The notes under the pieces were generated by a model that saw nothing but the letters and a program-made list of their open reading frames with translations, searched no databases and was not told the origin of the DNA. A stretch of DNA of 64,000 bases from a virus: IMG/VR virus record IMGVR_UViG_3300017971_007915, positions 1 through 64,000 of that record. One strand, 5' to 3'. Both the position numbers and the translations under genes were made by a program. Positions 53,796-62,716 of the stretch are shown piece after piece. Each line of letters opens with the position of its first letter. The stretch's first letter is position 1.

Positions 53796-54563
53796 TCAAA
53801 CTCCTAATTCTAGATACTCCTCTAAATCTTCTGGTGTTCCTAGTCCATGCATAGCACAAGTTGGGACTGGGAAAGCCGCAACCTTTTTATTTTTTGGTAT
53901 AATCAACTCGTTATATGTTGGGCAAACATAAAATTCGTTATTTACCCTTAAATTTTTATGTATCATTTCATCTGCTGCCCATACATAATCAGAGCCTTTG
54001 GCAAACCAATACAATCCGATAGTTGCATACGTTGATATTGGTTCTTTTTCTCTAACTCTTATAACATTACCATCTTCATCTAGTTCAGCGTAAGACCACT
54101 TAGGATGTGTTGCGTGAAATACTGGAATCGCTCCATCTGATTTAGTTATTTCTATACTCTTCATAAATAAATCAATACTCCAATCTACTAATTGATCACT
54201 GTTTGCTATTAGTAGTTGTGTATCATTATTTATTAAATCTCTCGCTTTTAAAACAGTACAAGCAGCTCCCTCGGTAATATAATCTATTTGTATTATGTCT
54301 GAAGATATGGCTACTTTTTTGCCATACGAATTTTCTATTGCCTCTCTTATTTTTACATCAAAATTAAATTGTTCGCAATGTTTCTTTTGAACAATAAAGA
54401 TAAATCTCATACCGTATTTTGCAAAATCCAAATTTTCTATAACTCTTTGTATCATTGGTTTGCCGTTTACTGGTATAAAAGGTTTCGGAACTTCATATCC
54501 AGCGTCTTTAAATCTTTTTCCTTCCCCCGCCATAGGAATGCAAATATTAATCGTTTTATTCAT
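53796..54563 (-). CDS. sugar nucleotidyltransferase
   Basis: A 255-residue NTP-transferase. Ile-Pro-Met-Ala-Gly-Glu-Gly-Lys-Arg-Phe (9-18), Pro-Lys-Pro-Phe-Ile-Pro-Val, Gly-Lys-Pro-Met-Ile, Ile-Ala-Asn-Ser-Asp-Gln (metal Asp) are the standard motifs of sugar-1-phosphate nucleotidyltransferases. It makes a nucleotide-activated sugar for the island's glycosyltransferases. Located between the cupin fusion and two methyltransferases; a phosphatase (55.9 kb) and epimerase (57.2 kb) probably act in the same pathway. Confidence 0.88.
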   Translation of the reverse strand: MNKTINICIPMAGEGKRFKDAGYEVPKPFIPVNGKPMIQRVIENLDFAKYGMRFIFIVQKKHCEQFNFDVKIREAIENSYGKKVAISSDIIQIDYITEGAACTVLKARDLINNDTQLLIANSDQLVDWSIDLFMKSIEITKSDGAIPVFHATHPKWSYAELDEDGNVIRVREKEPISTYATIGLYWFAKGSDYVWAADEMIHKNLRVNNEFYVCPTYNELIIPKNKKVAAFPVPTCAMHGLGTPEDLEEYLELGV

Positions 54564-54567
54564 ATCA

Positions 54568-55215
54568 TTACTCCTTTCTTATTTTCTCACAAAACCATAA
54601 CGCTCTTTGTCCAGATTCCCAATGACCATTATTTTTTTCTTTCCAATCATAAACGTGTGGACCAGAATTACATGAATTATCCTTTATTCTTTTAAATTTA
54701 AAATTATATGTATTTAATATATGTTCAATCATTCCTACAGACATTCTTGCTCCTACCCCATGAAGAGATTGATCGTATTCTTTTTGATTTTCATCAATGT
54801 AAGTTATATCCGAGATGTTCCTACTATCAACAACTTCAGTTTCAAGTATTATATAATTACATAACATACATGTTTCTATTAAAAGTTTTGATGGATTTTT
54901 TAAATGATAAAGTACTCCCATATTTATTATAATATCAACATATTCAATATCAAGAGATTCAATATCAAAATCTTTTTTAATTGTTTTTATATTTTTAAAA
55001 TTATTTTTAATGTAGGAGACATTATCTTGTCTACCCTCAATACAAACAACATTAGCTCCTATTCCATTAAAATAATTTCCTACATCACCATGCCCTGCAC
55101 CAAGTTCAACAATTGATTTATCTTTAAAGAAATCAATAGTATAATGCTTTATTATTGCATTAATTCTTTTTTCTCTCCATTCTATATAATGCCCAATAAA
55201 CTTATCTTGTTCCAT
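54568..55215 (-). CDS. class I SAM-dependent methyltransferase
   Basis: A 215-residue protein. Ile-Val-Glu-Leu-Gly-Ala-Gly-His-Gly-Asp-Val-Gly (34-45) is motif I, Val-Val-Cys-Ile-Glu-Gly-Arg is motif II, and Ile-Asn-Met-Gly-Val-Leu-Tyr-His-Leu (about 95) motif IV. Full-length small-molecule type. It overlaps the next methyltransferase by 14 nt. Probably methylates a sugar or sugar nucleotide. Confidence 0.82.
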   Translation of the reverse strand: MEQDKFIGHYIEWREKRINAIIKHYTIDFFKDKSIVELGAGHGDVGNYFNGIGANVVCIEGRQDNVSYIKNNFKNIKTIKKDFDIESLDIEYVDIIINMGVLYHLKNPSKLLIETCMLCNYIILETEVVDSRNISDITYIDENQKEYDQSLHGVGARMSVGMIEHILNTYNFKFKRIKDNSCNSGPHVYDWKEKNNGHWESGQRALWFCEKIRKE

Positions 55216-55912
55216 AAATCCAAATCCATTTTGGGTGATGGTCTTCTACTGTTTCAGAAAATTCAGTACAGATGTATTTAAACCCTATATTTGCAAAATC
55301 TTCCATCACCTCATTTATATTATCAACACGACAGTCAGCTCTCCCATTAGTAACGTCAGCATCATAAAAATCTTCGTAATAACCATATGTTGGAGTGTTA
55401 TTAATTGACACTCCAAAAGCTAACTGAATACAAATGCTTCCACCATCCTTTAAGCTTTCATACATATTATCTAATATTTTTCTTCTAATCGAATAAGAAG
55501 GTATGTGTTGAAGACATATTACAGAATAACAAAAATCATACTTATCATTAAGTGGCACACTCGTTCCATCATTTTCAACAAGTATTCCATTGTAGTTATA
55601 ACCTATATAATCCTTAGCATTTTCTAAATTCTTTTTTGATATATCTACACCATCTACTCTATTAAAATGTGGTAACATCCTACGTATCTGTCTACCAGGT
55701 CCACAACCATACTCATAACAAATATGATCAGGTTTAGGTTCATAGTGTTTAAACAACCAAGATTCATATGGAAACTTTTCTTGATGAGGAAAGTTTCCTA
55801 CTATTGCGTCTATTATGCATACACCGTCTCCGTATTTACTATTGTTTGCATTTCCCTCGTACCAATCTTTTTGCATACTAGTGTATTTCTTTTCTTCTTC
55901 TGTTTGACTCAT
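55202..55912 (-). CDS. class I SAM-dependent methyltransferase
   Basis: A 236-residue protein started at 55912, 8 nt after AAGGAG. Cys-Tyr-Glu-Tyr-Gly-Cys-Gly-Pro-Gly-Arg-Gln (motif I), Val-Asp-Gly-Val-Asp-Ile-Ser (motif II) and Tyr-Ser-Val-Ile-Cys-Leu-Gln-His-Ile (motif IV) are clear. C-terminus ends Trp-Ile-Trp-Ile-Tyr-Gly. Typical of glycan-locus methyltransferases. Adjacent to a HAD phosphatase. Confidence 0.82.
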   Translation of the reverse strand: MSQTEEEKKYTSMQKDWYEGNANNSKYGDGVCIIDAIVGNFPHQEKFPYESWLFKHYEPKPDHICYEYGCGPGRQIRRMLPHFNRVDGVDISKKNLENAKDYIGYNYNGILVENDGTSVPLNDKYDFCYSVICLQHIPSYSIRRKILDNMYESLKDGGSICIQLAFGVSINNTPTYGYYEDFYDADVTNGRADCRVDNINEVMEDFANIGFKYICTEFSETVEDHHPKWIWIYGTR

Positions 55913-55913
55913 T

Positions 55914-56549
55914 TCAAACACTCCTTTTGTCTAACGAATCAATTTTATTAATAACATTTTCTATTGTAACTTCTGTTGGGTCAGCTACCTCTAAAACATT
56001 AGCTCCAGACATTCTAGCAGAGATTATCCCTTTTTCAGAATCTTCTACAATTAAGGTTTCATTTTTTTCTAGGTTTAATTTATTCATTGCCAAAGTATAA
56101 CAGTAAGGATTGGGTTTTGGTTTATCTTTGAATATTTCGTTACCAAGAACTAAATCCATATATTCAAGTTGTCCTGTTACTTTCAACGCTAGGTTTATAG
56201 TTTTTATTATTGAATTAGAAACACAAGCCAATAAGTACCCTTTCTTTTTTAGAAATTTATGCAATTCAATCTTTTGTTCATCAATACTTAAATTGGTTTC
56301 TATTCTAATAAAAGTTTTATCTTGTTTATAAGACCAAACTTTTTCAACATCATTGGGATGTATTATACCACGATTGACTAACATTGCTAATTTTGTTCTA
56401 GTAGGTAAACCGTTATAGTATTTCCAAAACTCGTTCCCAACAACTTTATAGTCACAAACCTCCGCTAATGCATCATTAAAAGAATCTCGATGAACTTCTA
56501 CTAATTCGCAAAGAACTCCATCCATATCGAATATAACACACTTAATCAT
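55914..56549 (-). CDS. HAD-family phosphatase (beta-phosphoglucomutase-like)
   Basis: A 211-residue protein. Ile-Phe-Asp-Met-Asp-Gly-Val-Leu (6-13) has nucleophile Asp8 and acid Asp10; Ala-Cys-Val-Ser-Asn-Ser (motif II Ser), Lys-Pro-Lys-Pro-Asn-Pro (motif III) and Ile-Val-Glu-Asp-Ser (motif IV) complete the active site. Likely dephosphorylates a sugar phosphate, for example before nucleotidyl transfer at the anomeric carbon. Overlaps the next gene by 8 nt. Confidence 0.87.
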   Translation of the reverse strand: MIKCVIFDMDGVLCELVEVHRDSFNDALAEVCDYKVVGNEFWKYYNGLPTRTKLAMLVNRGIIHPNDVEKVWSYKQDKTFIRIETNLSIDEQKIELHKFLKKKGYLLACVSNSIIKTINLALKVTGQLEYMDLVLGNEIFKDKPKPNPYCYTLAMNKLNLEKNETLIVEDSEKGIISARMSGANVLEVADPTEVTIENVINKIDSLDKRSV

Positions 56550-57213
56550 TTTTATTATATTCTATTCCATCACCATAATCATATGCATTTTTTGCTAAAA
56601 TAAAAACATCTCTACTAAAAGGTTCTCCTACATATTTTGACAACTCATCTCCCAAACACTGTTCTGTACAAAAATCATTTGTTACTTCTATGTTGTAAAA
56701 TACCCTATTTCTAAAAGCAAATTCCCCATCAATTATAAAGAATTGGGGCATAAAGTCGCTTATACCCTCATATTGAAGTCTCCCTTCAACAACATCTGGC
56801 GGATTGTCTATTGTTGCATGGAATCTCTGACCAATTGCTTGTGAAACACCTGCAACTTTTTTCTCTCTTATCATCCTTGTATAAAGTCTTTCCAATCCTA
56901 GTATGTCTGAAATGTAAGTATCACCTGTTAAAGCTACGACATATTTAAACTCATTAGGCTGTTCATATAAAATAGTGAAAGCACGATTATAGTTTCTTGT
57001 AACGGAATTTGCTGCTAATTTATATGGGTTAATAGTACCGCCTAAATTAGGGAAAACTTCGAACACGTCATATCCAGTAATTGTTTGACCAGAATCTGAT
57101 TGGATAACAATAACAAAACTGTCATCTCTGTAATGATGTTTAATCATATTAATGTTATGTTGCACAACATCTTTTTCATTATACATTGTTATACAAAAAG
57201 CTACTTTTTTCAC
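56542..57213 (-). CDS. putative GT-A glycosyltransferase
   Basis: A 223-residue protein. Phe-Cys-Ile-Thr-Met-Tyr-Asn-Glu-Lys-Asp (6-15), Asp-Asn-Ala-Ser-type loop replaced by Ile-Gln-Ser-Asp-Ser-Gly, and Ala-Leu-Thr-Gly-Asp-Thr-Tyr (about 90-97, the Asp metal position) fit a GT2-like fold, though a perfect DxD is absent. The central Pro-Gln-Phe-Phe-Ile-Ile-Asp-Gly-Glu-Phe-Ala could be the acceptor side. Role in the island inferred from fold and neighbours. Confidence 0.6.
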   Translation of the reverse strand: MKKVAFCITMYNEKDVVQHNINMIKHHYRDDSFVIVIQSDSGQTITGYDVFEVFPNLGGTINPYKLAANSVTRNYNRAFTILYEQPNEFKYVVALTGDTYISDILGLERLYTRMIREKKVAGVSQAIGQRFHATIDNPPDVVEGRLQYEGISDFMPQFFIIDGEFAFRNRVFYNIEVTNDFCTEQCLGDELSKYVGEPFSRDVFILAKNAYDYGDGIEYNKND

Positions 57214-57223
57214 AAACGTCCCT

Positions 57224-58300
57224 CTACAAATACAAATTTGATAATAAATCTTTATTATCTTTAATCCACGCTATTATTTTTTCATATCCTTCTTCTAAAG
57301 TAATAGAAGGTTTCCACCCTAATACATTTTGAATTTTTCTGATGTCGGATATGTAAATACATTGATCAGATTTTCTTGGTTCTTGTATTTGTTTTGTTTT
57401 TAATTTTTTATTATACATTTTTTCCATAAGATTGGTTGCTTCAATAAGAGACATTGTACATTCGTGACCACCACCAATATTAAAAACCTCTCCAGCAATT
57501 TTATCAATATTATTTATCTCCATTTCAATCAACTTGCAAATGTCGTCTATGAACAAAACGTCTCTGACTTGTTTTCCTTTCCATCCAATATATGTTATAG
57601 GCAAATCAAATTCTGTAGCTATTGCCCACCAAGCTACCCATCCTTGAGCGACTTTGCCCCACTGTCTTGAACCCGCCAAGCAGGAGAACCTGTTGACAAC
57701 AGTTTTTACACCAAAGGCATCACTGTATTCTTGGCAAGCTAAGTCTGACATGACTTTACTCATACCATAGACGGAATGTTGTCCCCCATCTATACTAAAC
57801 TCTTCTGAAAAACCAAATTTTGGATTCCAACCTTTAAAATCTAATTTTTTAGCCTGATCTTCCGTCATTTCATCCGCCCACTCATAACGAGTATCTGTTT
57901 CGTTCATTGGATATGCGTTTACTTTTTCACCGCTATAGACTTTGTTTGTTGACCAGAATATAACAGTAGCATTGTTTTCTCTTGCTATTTCTAACACGTT
58001 TACTAAACCCAACGTATTATTTGAGAAATCATAATAAGGATTGTCGTAACCATCTATAGCAGATGGTTGGGCACTACATTCACATATAGCATCTATGTTT
58101 TCAATTCCTACAAAATCCTCTTTGCATCTTATATCTCCGTGTAAGAACTTTATACCTTTCTTTTTAAAATCGTTTAAGTTGTACTCAGCACCTCTTCTTA
58201 CAAGATTGTCCATTGCAATTATTTCGTGACCTTTATCACGTAGATAGAAAGCCAAATTAGCTCCAATAAAACCTGCTCCACCAGTAATTAATATTTTCAT
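57224..58300 (-). CDS. NAD-dependent sugar epimerase, CDP-tyvelose 2-epimerase-like
   Basis: A 358-residue extended SDR. Ile-Thr-Gly-Gly-Ala-Gly-Phe-Ile-Gly-Ala-Asn (5-15) binds NAD; Trp-Ser-Thr-Asn-Lys-Val-Tyr-Ser (about 119) and Ser-Val-Tyr-Gly-Met-Ser-Lys (catalytic Tyr and Lys, about 177-183) are in place. Gly-Asp-Ile-Arg and the Asn-Arg-Phe-Ser-Cys-Leu-Ala-Gly pattern recall CDP-paratose/tyvelose 2-epimerases. It epimerises a nucleotide sugar. Overlaps the next gene by 4 nt. Confidence 0.85.
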   Translation of the reverse strand: MKILITGGAGFIGANLAFYLRDKGHEIIAMDNLVRRGAEYNLNDFKKKGIKFLHGDIRCKEDFVGIENIDAICECSAQPSAIDGYDNPYYDFSNNTLGLVNVLEIARENNATVIFWSTNKVYSGEKVNAYPMNETDTRYEWADEMTEDQAKKLDFKGWNPKFGFSEEFSIDGGQHSVYGMSKVMSDLACQEYSDAFGVKTVVNRFSCLAGSRQWGKVAQGWVAWWAIATEFDLPITYIGWKGKQVRDVLFIDDICKLIEMEINNIDKIAGEVFNIGGGHECTMSLIEATNLMEKMYNKKLKTKQIQEPRKSDQCIYISDIRKIQNVLGWKPSITLEEGYEKIIAWIKDNKDLLSNLYL

Positions 58301-58866
58301 TTTATAACTCCTATTAATATTTTGTTAGCACACCCAAAAGGATTATCATAATAACCAGCAATCATATCTGGATCAAAATCCTGTTCCCATACGCTGAGTG
58401 ATATTCTTTTCATAAAATATTTTTCATCTATTTTAAAATTCTCATTCATCATTTGTTCATCTAATATTTTATTAAATCCTAAAGGTATTGTGAATACAAA
58501 TTCACCACCTTCCTTTAAAAGGTTTTGCTTTATATGGTGTACTGTTCTTATAACTTTAGTCTCATCCTTTTCTTCTGGAGGTTCATAACCTATATGCTCT
58601 AATGTTGATATGCTTACTATAAAATCATATTTACTAATAGAATGATAATTTATTATATCCTCATTAATACAATATTTAGCAGTATCGTATTTATCTACAA
58701 TGTCGTGATTTGATGAACAAAAATTTACCAATACATTACCTATCTCAAGAATGTTCTTTCCTTTATATTCACGTAAATACTCTTTAATTATAGGAATTTC
58801 TACTCTCCTATCAGGATTTGGAGTATCAGCATATTCGTATTGTTTATTGTTAAATTTAAATATCAT
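58297..58866 (-). CDS. SAM methyltransferase-like protein
   Basis: A 189-residue protein. Asn-Ile-Leu-Glu-Ile-Gly-Asn-Val-Leu (38-46) is a weak motif I (one Gly only), and Phe-Ile-Val-Ser-Ile-Ser-Thr-Leu-Glu-His-Ile-Gly (about 84-95) is a good motif IV; Glu-Gly-Gly-Glu-Phe-Val-Phe-Thr-Ile-Pro-Leu-Gly follows. The Asn-Glu-Asp region suits the acidic acceptor of SAM. Overlaps both neighbours by 4 nt. A divergent methyltransferase is the best fit. Confidence 0.65.
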   Translation of the reverse strand: MIFKFNNKQYEYADTPNPDRRVEIPIIKEYLREYKGKNILEIGNVLVNFCSSNHDIVDKYDTAKYCINEDIINYHSISKYDFIVSISTLEHIGYEPPEEKDETKVIRTVHHIKQNLLKEGGEFVFTIPLGFNKILDEQMMNENFKIDEKYFMKRISLSVWEQDFDPDMIAGYYDNPFGCANKILIGVIK

Positions 58867-59819
58867 AACAACTTTTCATATTCCTCAACAATTCTATTAG
58901 CTATATTTTTATAAGACCATTTATCTAATGCAAACTGTCTTACTTCTTTTGACCTTTCCTCTAAAGATTCTGGATTGTCTTTGTATTTTCCAATACATTT
59001 ATCTATATCTTCTTTAGTATTAACTACTTCAAATGGAAAGATGTCTGTTTGATGAAATTCTTTAAAGACTTGTTCAAAACAACCATCAGCACTTGTCATT
59101 GTTGGTATTCCGAGTGCTATGTTCTCTACTGTAGTCATTCCATGAAAACCTCTCCATAAAGCATCGAAACCCATAGTGCATTGTTTCTTTATCTCTATGA
59201 TTCTTTTATGAGGTACATCGGTAACGATATGATATTGAATAGCCATACCGTATTTACGCAAAGCCCATTTAAGCTCTTCGGTATTTTTATTATTACCACC
59301 ACCAGTTGGAAAATGCCCTATGATTATTTGTTTTCTATCTATATCTGATGGTGTATAATCTTCTGATAATTCATTTACCACATCTGGTATATACACACAA
59401 TCTTTATATATTTCAGTCGCTTGTGGTATAGAAGAAAATATTGCATTATATCCTGTATTTTCTCTTCTATTCCAAGTATCTTTTTTTTCAGCACGTTCAC
59501 TCCATCTCCCCATAAAACTATTATAATCGTGAAATATTTTAACTTTATCTTTAACTAGTTCATTCCAATCAAAACTAAAATCGTGAGTGCTTATATAGTT
59601 ATGGTCAGCAGAACAAAAATGAAGTATGTCAGATTCTTCTATTATACTAATAAATTCATCTTTATTATAATTTTCTGGACCTAAATCCAAATCATCATAA
59701 AATGTTTTTACTGCTCTGAAATGTCTTGCATCCCAATCAGTATGCATATTAATAGCCTCTGCTTGCTTATAAGAACATCCCGCAGCATCCCAAGCCATAT
59801 TAATAAAAAATGTTTTCAT
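58863..59819 (-). CDS. GT-B glycosyltransferase (GT4-like)
   Basis: A 318-residue protein. Residues 1-150 form a mixed alpha/beta half; the second half has Ile-Ile-Ile-Gly-His-Phe-Pro-Thr-Gly-Gly (about 168-177) and Asp-Ala-Leu-Trp-Arg-Gly-Phe-His-Gly-Met-Thr-Thr-Val-Glu-Asn-Ile-Ala-Leu-Gly-Ile-Pro-Thr (the GT-B donor site, Glu-x7-Glu type with the first Glu shifted). It adds a sugar to a glycan. Some residues of the classic motif are changed. Confidence 0.68.
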   Translation of the reverse strand: MKTFFINMAWDAAGCSYKQAEAINMHTDWDARHFRAVKTFYDDLDLGPENYNKDEFISIIEESDILHFCSADHNYISTHDFSFDWNELVKDKVKIFHDYNSFMGRWSERAEKKDTWNRRENTGYNAIFSSIPQATEIYKDCVYIPDVVNELSEDYTPSDIDRKQIIIGHFPTGGGNNKNTEELKWALRKYGMAIQYHIVTDVPHKRIIEIKKQCTMGFDALWRGFHGMTTVENIALGIPTMTSADGCFEQVFKEFHQTDIFPFEVVNTKEDIDKCIGKYKDNPESLEERSKEVRQFALDKWSYKNIANRIVEEYEKLL

Positions 59820-60706
59820 CCTAGTAACCCCTTAAATATTTCATATAGTTTTTCATTGAAATTTTCATAAGTTAAATTTATTACCTTATTCCTTCTTTTT
59901 AAATATTGATTTTCTATATCTTTAAAGATTGCCATTAACGATGTTAGTGTTCCTGCGGAAAACATATATTCAATATTAAACTCTGGAATAAGTCCAACAT
60001 CAGATGAAATAATAGGAATACCACAAGACATAGCTTCAAGGGGTGCGACCGGTCCACCTTCCCACAAAGATGGAACTAAAAGATAATCTATTTTCTCATA
60101 CAATACACGATGTTCTACATTATGGTATTCCTCTGGAGTGTAATTGTAAGTCTCATACCTAATATTTTTTTCTTGTAATCGACTTATAACAGATTCCCAC
60201 CCTCGTCCACAGAAGATGAACTTGAAATTTTCAAGGTTTATTCCAGAGTCTACAAAATCTTCCATAAAGTGAAGCCCTTTACCTACAACTTCACCGTTTT
60301 GGAATATACCGATAGATATCGTAGGCTTGAATTTGTGGACTTCAACAGGTGATGTTAGGTTAAAGTTCTTATCTTTTGGATAACCCATATCTAAGAATTG
60401 TTTTAAACTTCTTTTAGATTGATGAATCCAGGCATCTAGTTGTCTGAACTTATTAAAGTCGTGACCTATATCTATACTGTGACTTTCTGGACTGTTTTCG
60501 TGTATGTGTGTGACGTACCCAACATCTAAGGCGTTTGTTTTGTTGAAAGGAAGGAACGTGTTATAACAAACATAGAAATTAACATCAACATCATTTTTAG
60601 GTTCTAAAGATATAGTTTGTTCCATTTCTGTTTTATTATATTCCACAATTTTATCTGACCAAAATTTCTTTATCCAATTACCTTCTGTTACTATATTAAC
60701 TTTCAT
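59816..60706 (-). CDS. GT4-family glycosyltransferase
   Basis: A 296-residue protein, start at 60706 after AGGAG. The donor half shows Gly-Lys-Gly-Leu-His-Phe, Phe-Ile-Phe-Cys-Gly-Arg-Gly-Trp, Leu-Leu-Val-Pro-Ser-Leu-Trp-Glu-Gly-Gly-Pro-Val-Ala-Pro-Leu-Glu-Ala (catalytic Glu pair) and Ser-Ser-Asp-Val-Gly. Retaining GT4 enzyme using a nucleotide sugar. The N-terminal half is shortened compared with the usual 350-400. Ends overlap both neighbours. Confidence 0.8.
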   Translation of the reverse strand: MKVNIVTEGNWIKKFWSDKIVEYNKTEMEQTISLEPKNDVDVNFYVCYNTFLPFNKTNALDVGYVTHIHENSPESHSIDIGHDFNKFRQLDAWIHQSKRSLKQFLDMGYPKDKNFNLTSPVEVHKFKPTISIGIFQNGEVVGKGLHFMEDFVDSGINLENFKFIFCGRGWESVISRLQEKNIRYETYNYTPEEYHNVEHRVLYEKIDYLLVPSLWEGGPVAPLEAMSCGIPIISSDVGLIPEFNIEYMFSAGTLTSLMAIFKDIENQYLKRRNKVINLTYENFNEKLYEIFKGLLG

Positions 60707-61382
60707 CACAATCTCCTAATTTTTCTATTAATGGATAAATCATTTTACCGTCTGGATGACCTTCATCACAATAATTGTAATGGTCAACTTCGGCTATTTC
60801 TTTTGATTCTTCTTCTAATACAGTAGCACCTAACTCTAACATATAATAATAAGAACCAATAGCAAAAGGATGTGCTATTGAAAGATTACGATATTTTACA
60901 CTCTCTTCTATAAATGAATCAAAATCTGGCATTACATCTTTGTTTATTTTTATTATTCTTATTTCTTGACCACTACCATTTAAACAATAATCATTTTCAG
61001 CATCAATTAATGCTTTTAAATATTTTTCAGAACATATGCAATCTCCCTGGAATAGAAGAAAAGCCCCACCTTTTACTTCATCTAAACCTAATTTAAAAGA
61101 AACAAAAGGATCGAAATCAACAAGTTGTGCCGTATCATTGTGTACAAATTTGACTTTTAGATTTTTTTCATCTATAAAATTTATAACTTTTTCTTTTTGA
61201 TATCCAACAACAACAATAATATTATCTATTCCAAATTTATTCAAAAGTTTTATATTTCTCTCTAAAATAACTTCACCATTGATATGGTGAAGACATTTAG
61301 GTTTGCCTCCAGTAGGAAACCCTGTCCAACTAACATTGGCAGTTATTCCTGCTACAAGAATTATTGCATATTTTGGTTTCAT
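60696..61382 (-). CDS. nucleotidyltransferase (sugar-1-phosphate type)
   Basis: A 228-residue protein. Ile-Ile-Leu-Val-Ala-Gly-Ile (7-13) replaces the usual Leu-Ala-Ala-Gly-x-Gly; Gly-Lys-Pro-Lys-Cys-Leu, Arg-Asn-Ile-Lys-Leu-Leu, Ile-Val-Val-Val-Gly-Tyr and Leu-Phe-Gln-Gly-Asp-Cys (metal Asp) are kept. The Gly-rich loop is unusual, with a Trp-Thr-Gly-Phe-Pro insert, so the substrate may be phosphocholine- or sugar-like. Another activating enzyme in the same island. Confidence 0.78.
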   Translation of the reverse strand: MKPKYAIILVAGITANVSWTGFPTGGKPKCLHHINGEVILERNIKLLNKFGIDNIIVVVGYQKEKVINFIDEKNLKVKFVHNDTAQLVDFDPFVSFKLGLDEVKGGAFLLFQGDCICSEKYLKALIDAENDYCLNGSGQEIRIIKINKDVMPDFDSFIEESVKYRNLSIAHPFAIGSYYYMLELGATVLEEESKEIAEVDHYNYCDEGHPDGKMIYPLIEKLGDCDES

Positions 61383-62140
61383 TTAACACCACTAACAACA
61401 ACGAATTTCCATCTCATAAAAACATCACCATCTTTTTCTTGTATCTTATATACTTTTTTAAATTCATCAGAAGCTTTTGTTGTATGTAAATTATAAATTT
61501 CTTCTATATCATCTTCATATAAATCAGAATTATTTAACCAATTAAGAAGACTTACATCTTCCATTATAAAATATTTAATATGAACATCTTTAAATCCAGC
61601 ATCTATGAAATAATTAGACAATTCTTCTGCTGACATTATGTTTCTAACTGGTTCTTTTATTTTAAATATTTCTACATATTCATCTATTATATTATGAGAA
61701 AAAGGAACACCCTCACAAATTAGCATTATTCCAGAATCATTAAGTATTTTATAACATGTTTTGAATACGTTTTCTAAATCATCTAAATGATGAAAACACA
61801 TCCTAGAATAAATAACATCAAATTTTATATAATCAAAATAGATTAACCCTTTCCCTGAACAATCAACTTTATGTAATTCAACATCCTTTGTATTTAAAAG
61901 ATATTTACATTTATTTAGCATTTCTTCACAATTATCAACACCATAATAATTATGTCTTTTATCAGTAGATTCTATTAATTGTTTTAGAACAATTCCAGTA
62001 CCACATCCTATATCCAAAAAGTTAAGTCTACCCAATGGTTTATTATCTATAATAGAATACAAAAAGAAACTTTCAAATTCTTTGTTTTTTATCCATTCCA
62101 ACTTTTCATAATTGGTTGATCTTACTTTCCAGTTAGTCAT
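61379..62140 (-). CDS. class I SAM-dependent methyltransferase
   Basis: A 253-residue protein. Leu-Asp-Ile-Gly-Cys-Gly-Thr-Gly-Ile-Val-Leu (42-52), Tyr-Gly-Val-Asp-Asn-Cys, Asp-Val-Ile-Tyr-Ser-Arg-Met-Cys-Phe-His-His-Leu and Ile-Leu-Asn-Asp-Ser-Gly-Ile-Met are the four expected motifs. A full-length UbiE/small-molecule type enzyme. Overlaps the nucleotidyltransferase by 4 nt and abuts a GT2 gene. Confidence 0.87.
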   Translation of the reverse strand: MTNWKVRSTNYEKLEWIKNKEFESFFLYSIIDNKPLGRLNFLDIGCGTGIVLKQLIESTDKRHNYYGVDNCEEMLNKCKYLLNTKDVELHKVDCSGKGLIYFDYIKFDVIYSRMCFHHLDDLENVFKTCYKILNDSGIMLICEGVPFSHNIIDEYVEIFKIKEPVRNIMSAEELSNYFIDAGFKDVHIKYFIMEDVSLLNWLNNSDLYEDDIEEIYNLHTTKASDEFKKVYKIQEKDGDVFMRWKFVVVSGVK

Positions 62141-62716
62141 TTATCCTCTTGTTTCAGTAGTTGAATTATTAAAATCGTAATAATACAAAACTTTGTCTAT
62201 TCTAACCTCATTTTTTATATCTAAACAAGCTCGTTTGACCCAATCAATATCTTCACCATAATTCTTATCTATATATGTATGTTTCTTTGCTATAGAGGAT
62301 TTCCAAACCATTGTATGAGCGGGCTTACCTCTCCACTGATTTCCTGTTTGATTATATTCATAATTTATGCTATATTTAGAATAGGTTTGATTATCTTTAT
62401 CTCCATCAATTGTAGTTATACAATCAAACACAATACAATCCGCATCTGGATTTTTATTTATACAATCAAGGATACTAATTATATAATCATCTGCTATTCT
62501 ATCATCATCATCTACAAATGTTAAAAAATCTCCTTGTGCCAACTTCAATAATTCATTTCTTTTTTCACCAACAGTTCTCTTCTTGTTGTCATAAAATCCT
62601 ATAATTTCAACATCATCTCTATCTCTTATTTGTTTATTTATAGAATCAAGCAAATCTGGATAGAAGTTTCGTATCCGAGATGGAACTGTTGCGATAAGTA
62701 TAGATAATTTAATCAT
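62141..62716 (-). CDS. GT2 glycosyltransferase
   Basis: A 191-residue protein: Ser-Ile-Leu-Ile-Ala-Thr-Val-Pro-Ser-Arg at the start, Gly-Glu-Lys-Arg-Asn-Glu-Leu-Leu, Phe-Leu-Thr-Phe-Val-Asp-Asp-Asp-Asp-Arg (metal/nucleotide site, about 69-78) and Tyr-Gly-Glu-Asp-Ile-Asp-Trp. It is the shortened GT-A domain typical of glycan loci. Overlaps the next GT2 by 4 nt. Confidence 0.83.
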   Translation of the reverse strand: MIKLSILIATVPSRIRNFYPDLLDSINKQIRDRDDVEIIGFYDNKKRTVGEKRNELLKLAQGDFLTFVDDDDRIADDYIISILDCINKNPDADCIVFDCITTIDGDKDNQTYSKYSINYEYNQTGNQWRGKPAHTMVWKSSIAKKHTYIDKNYGEDIDWVKRACLDIKNEVRIDKVLYYYDFNNSTTETRG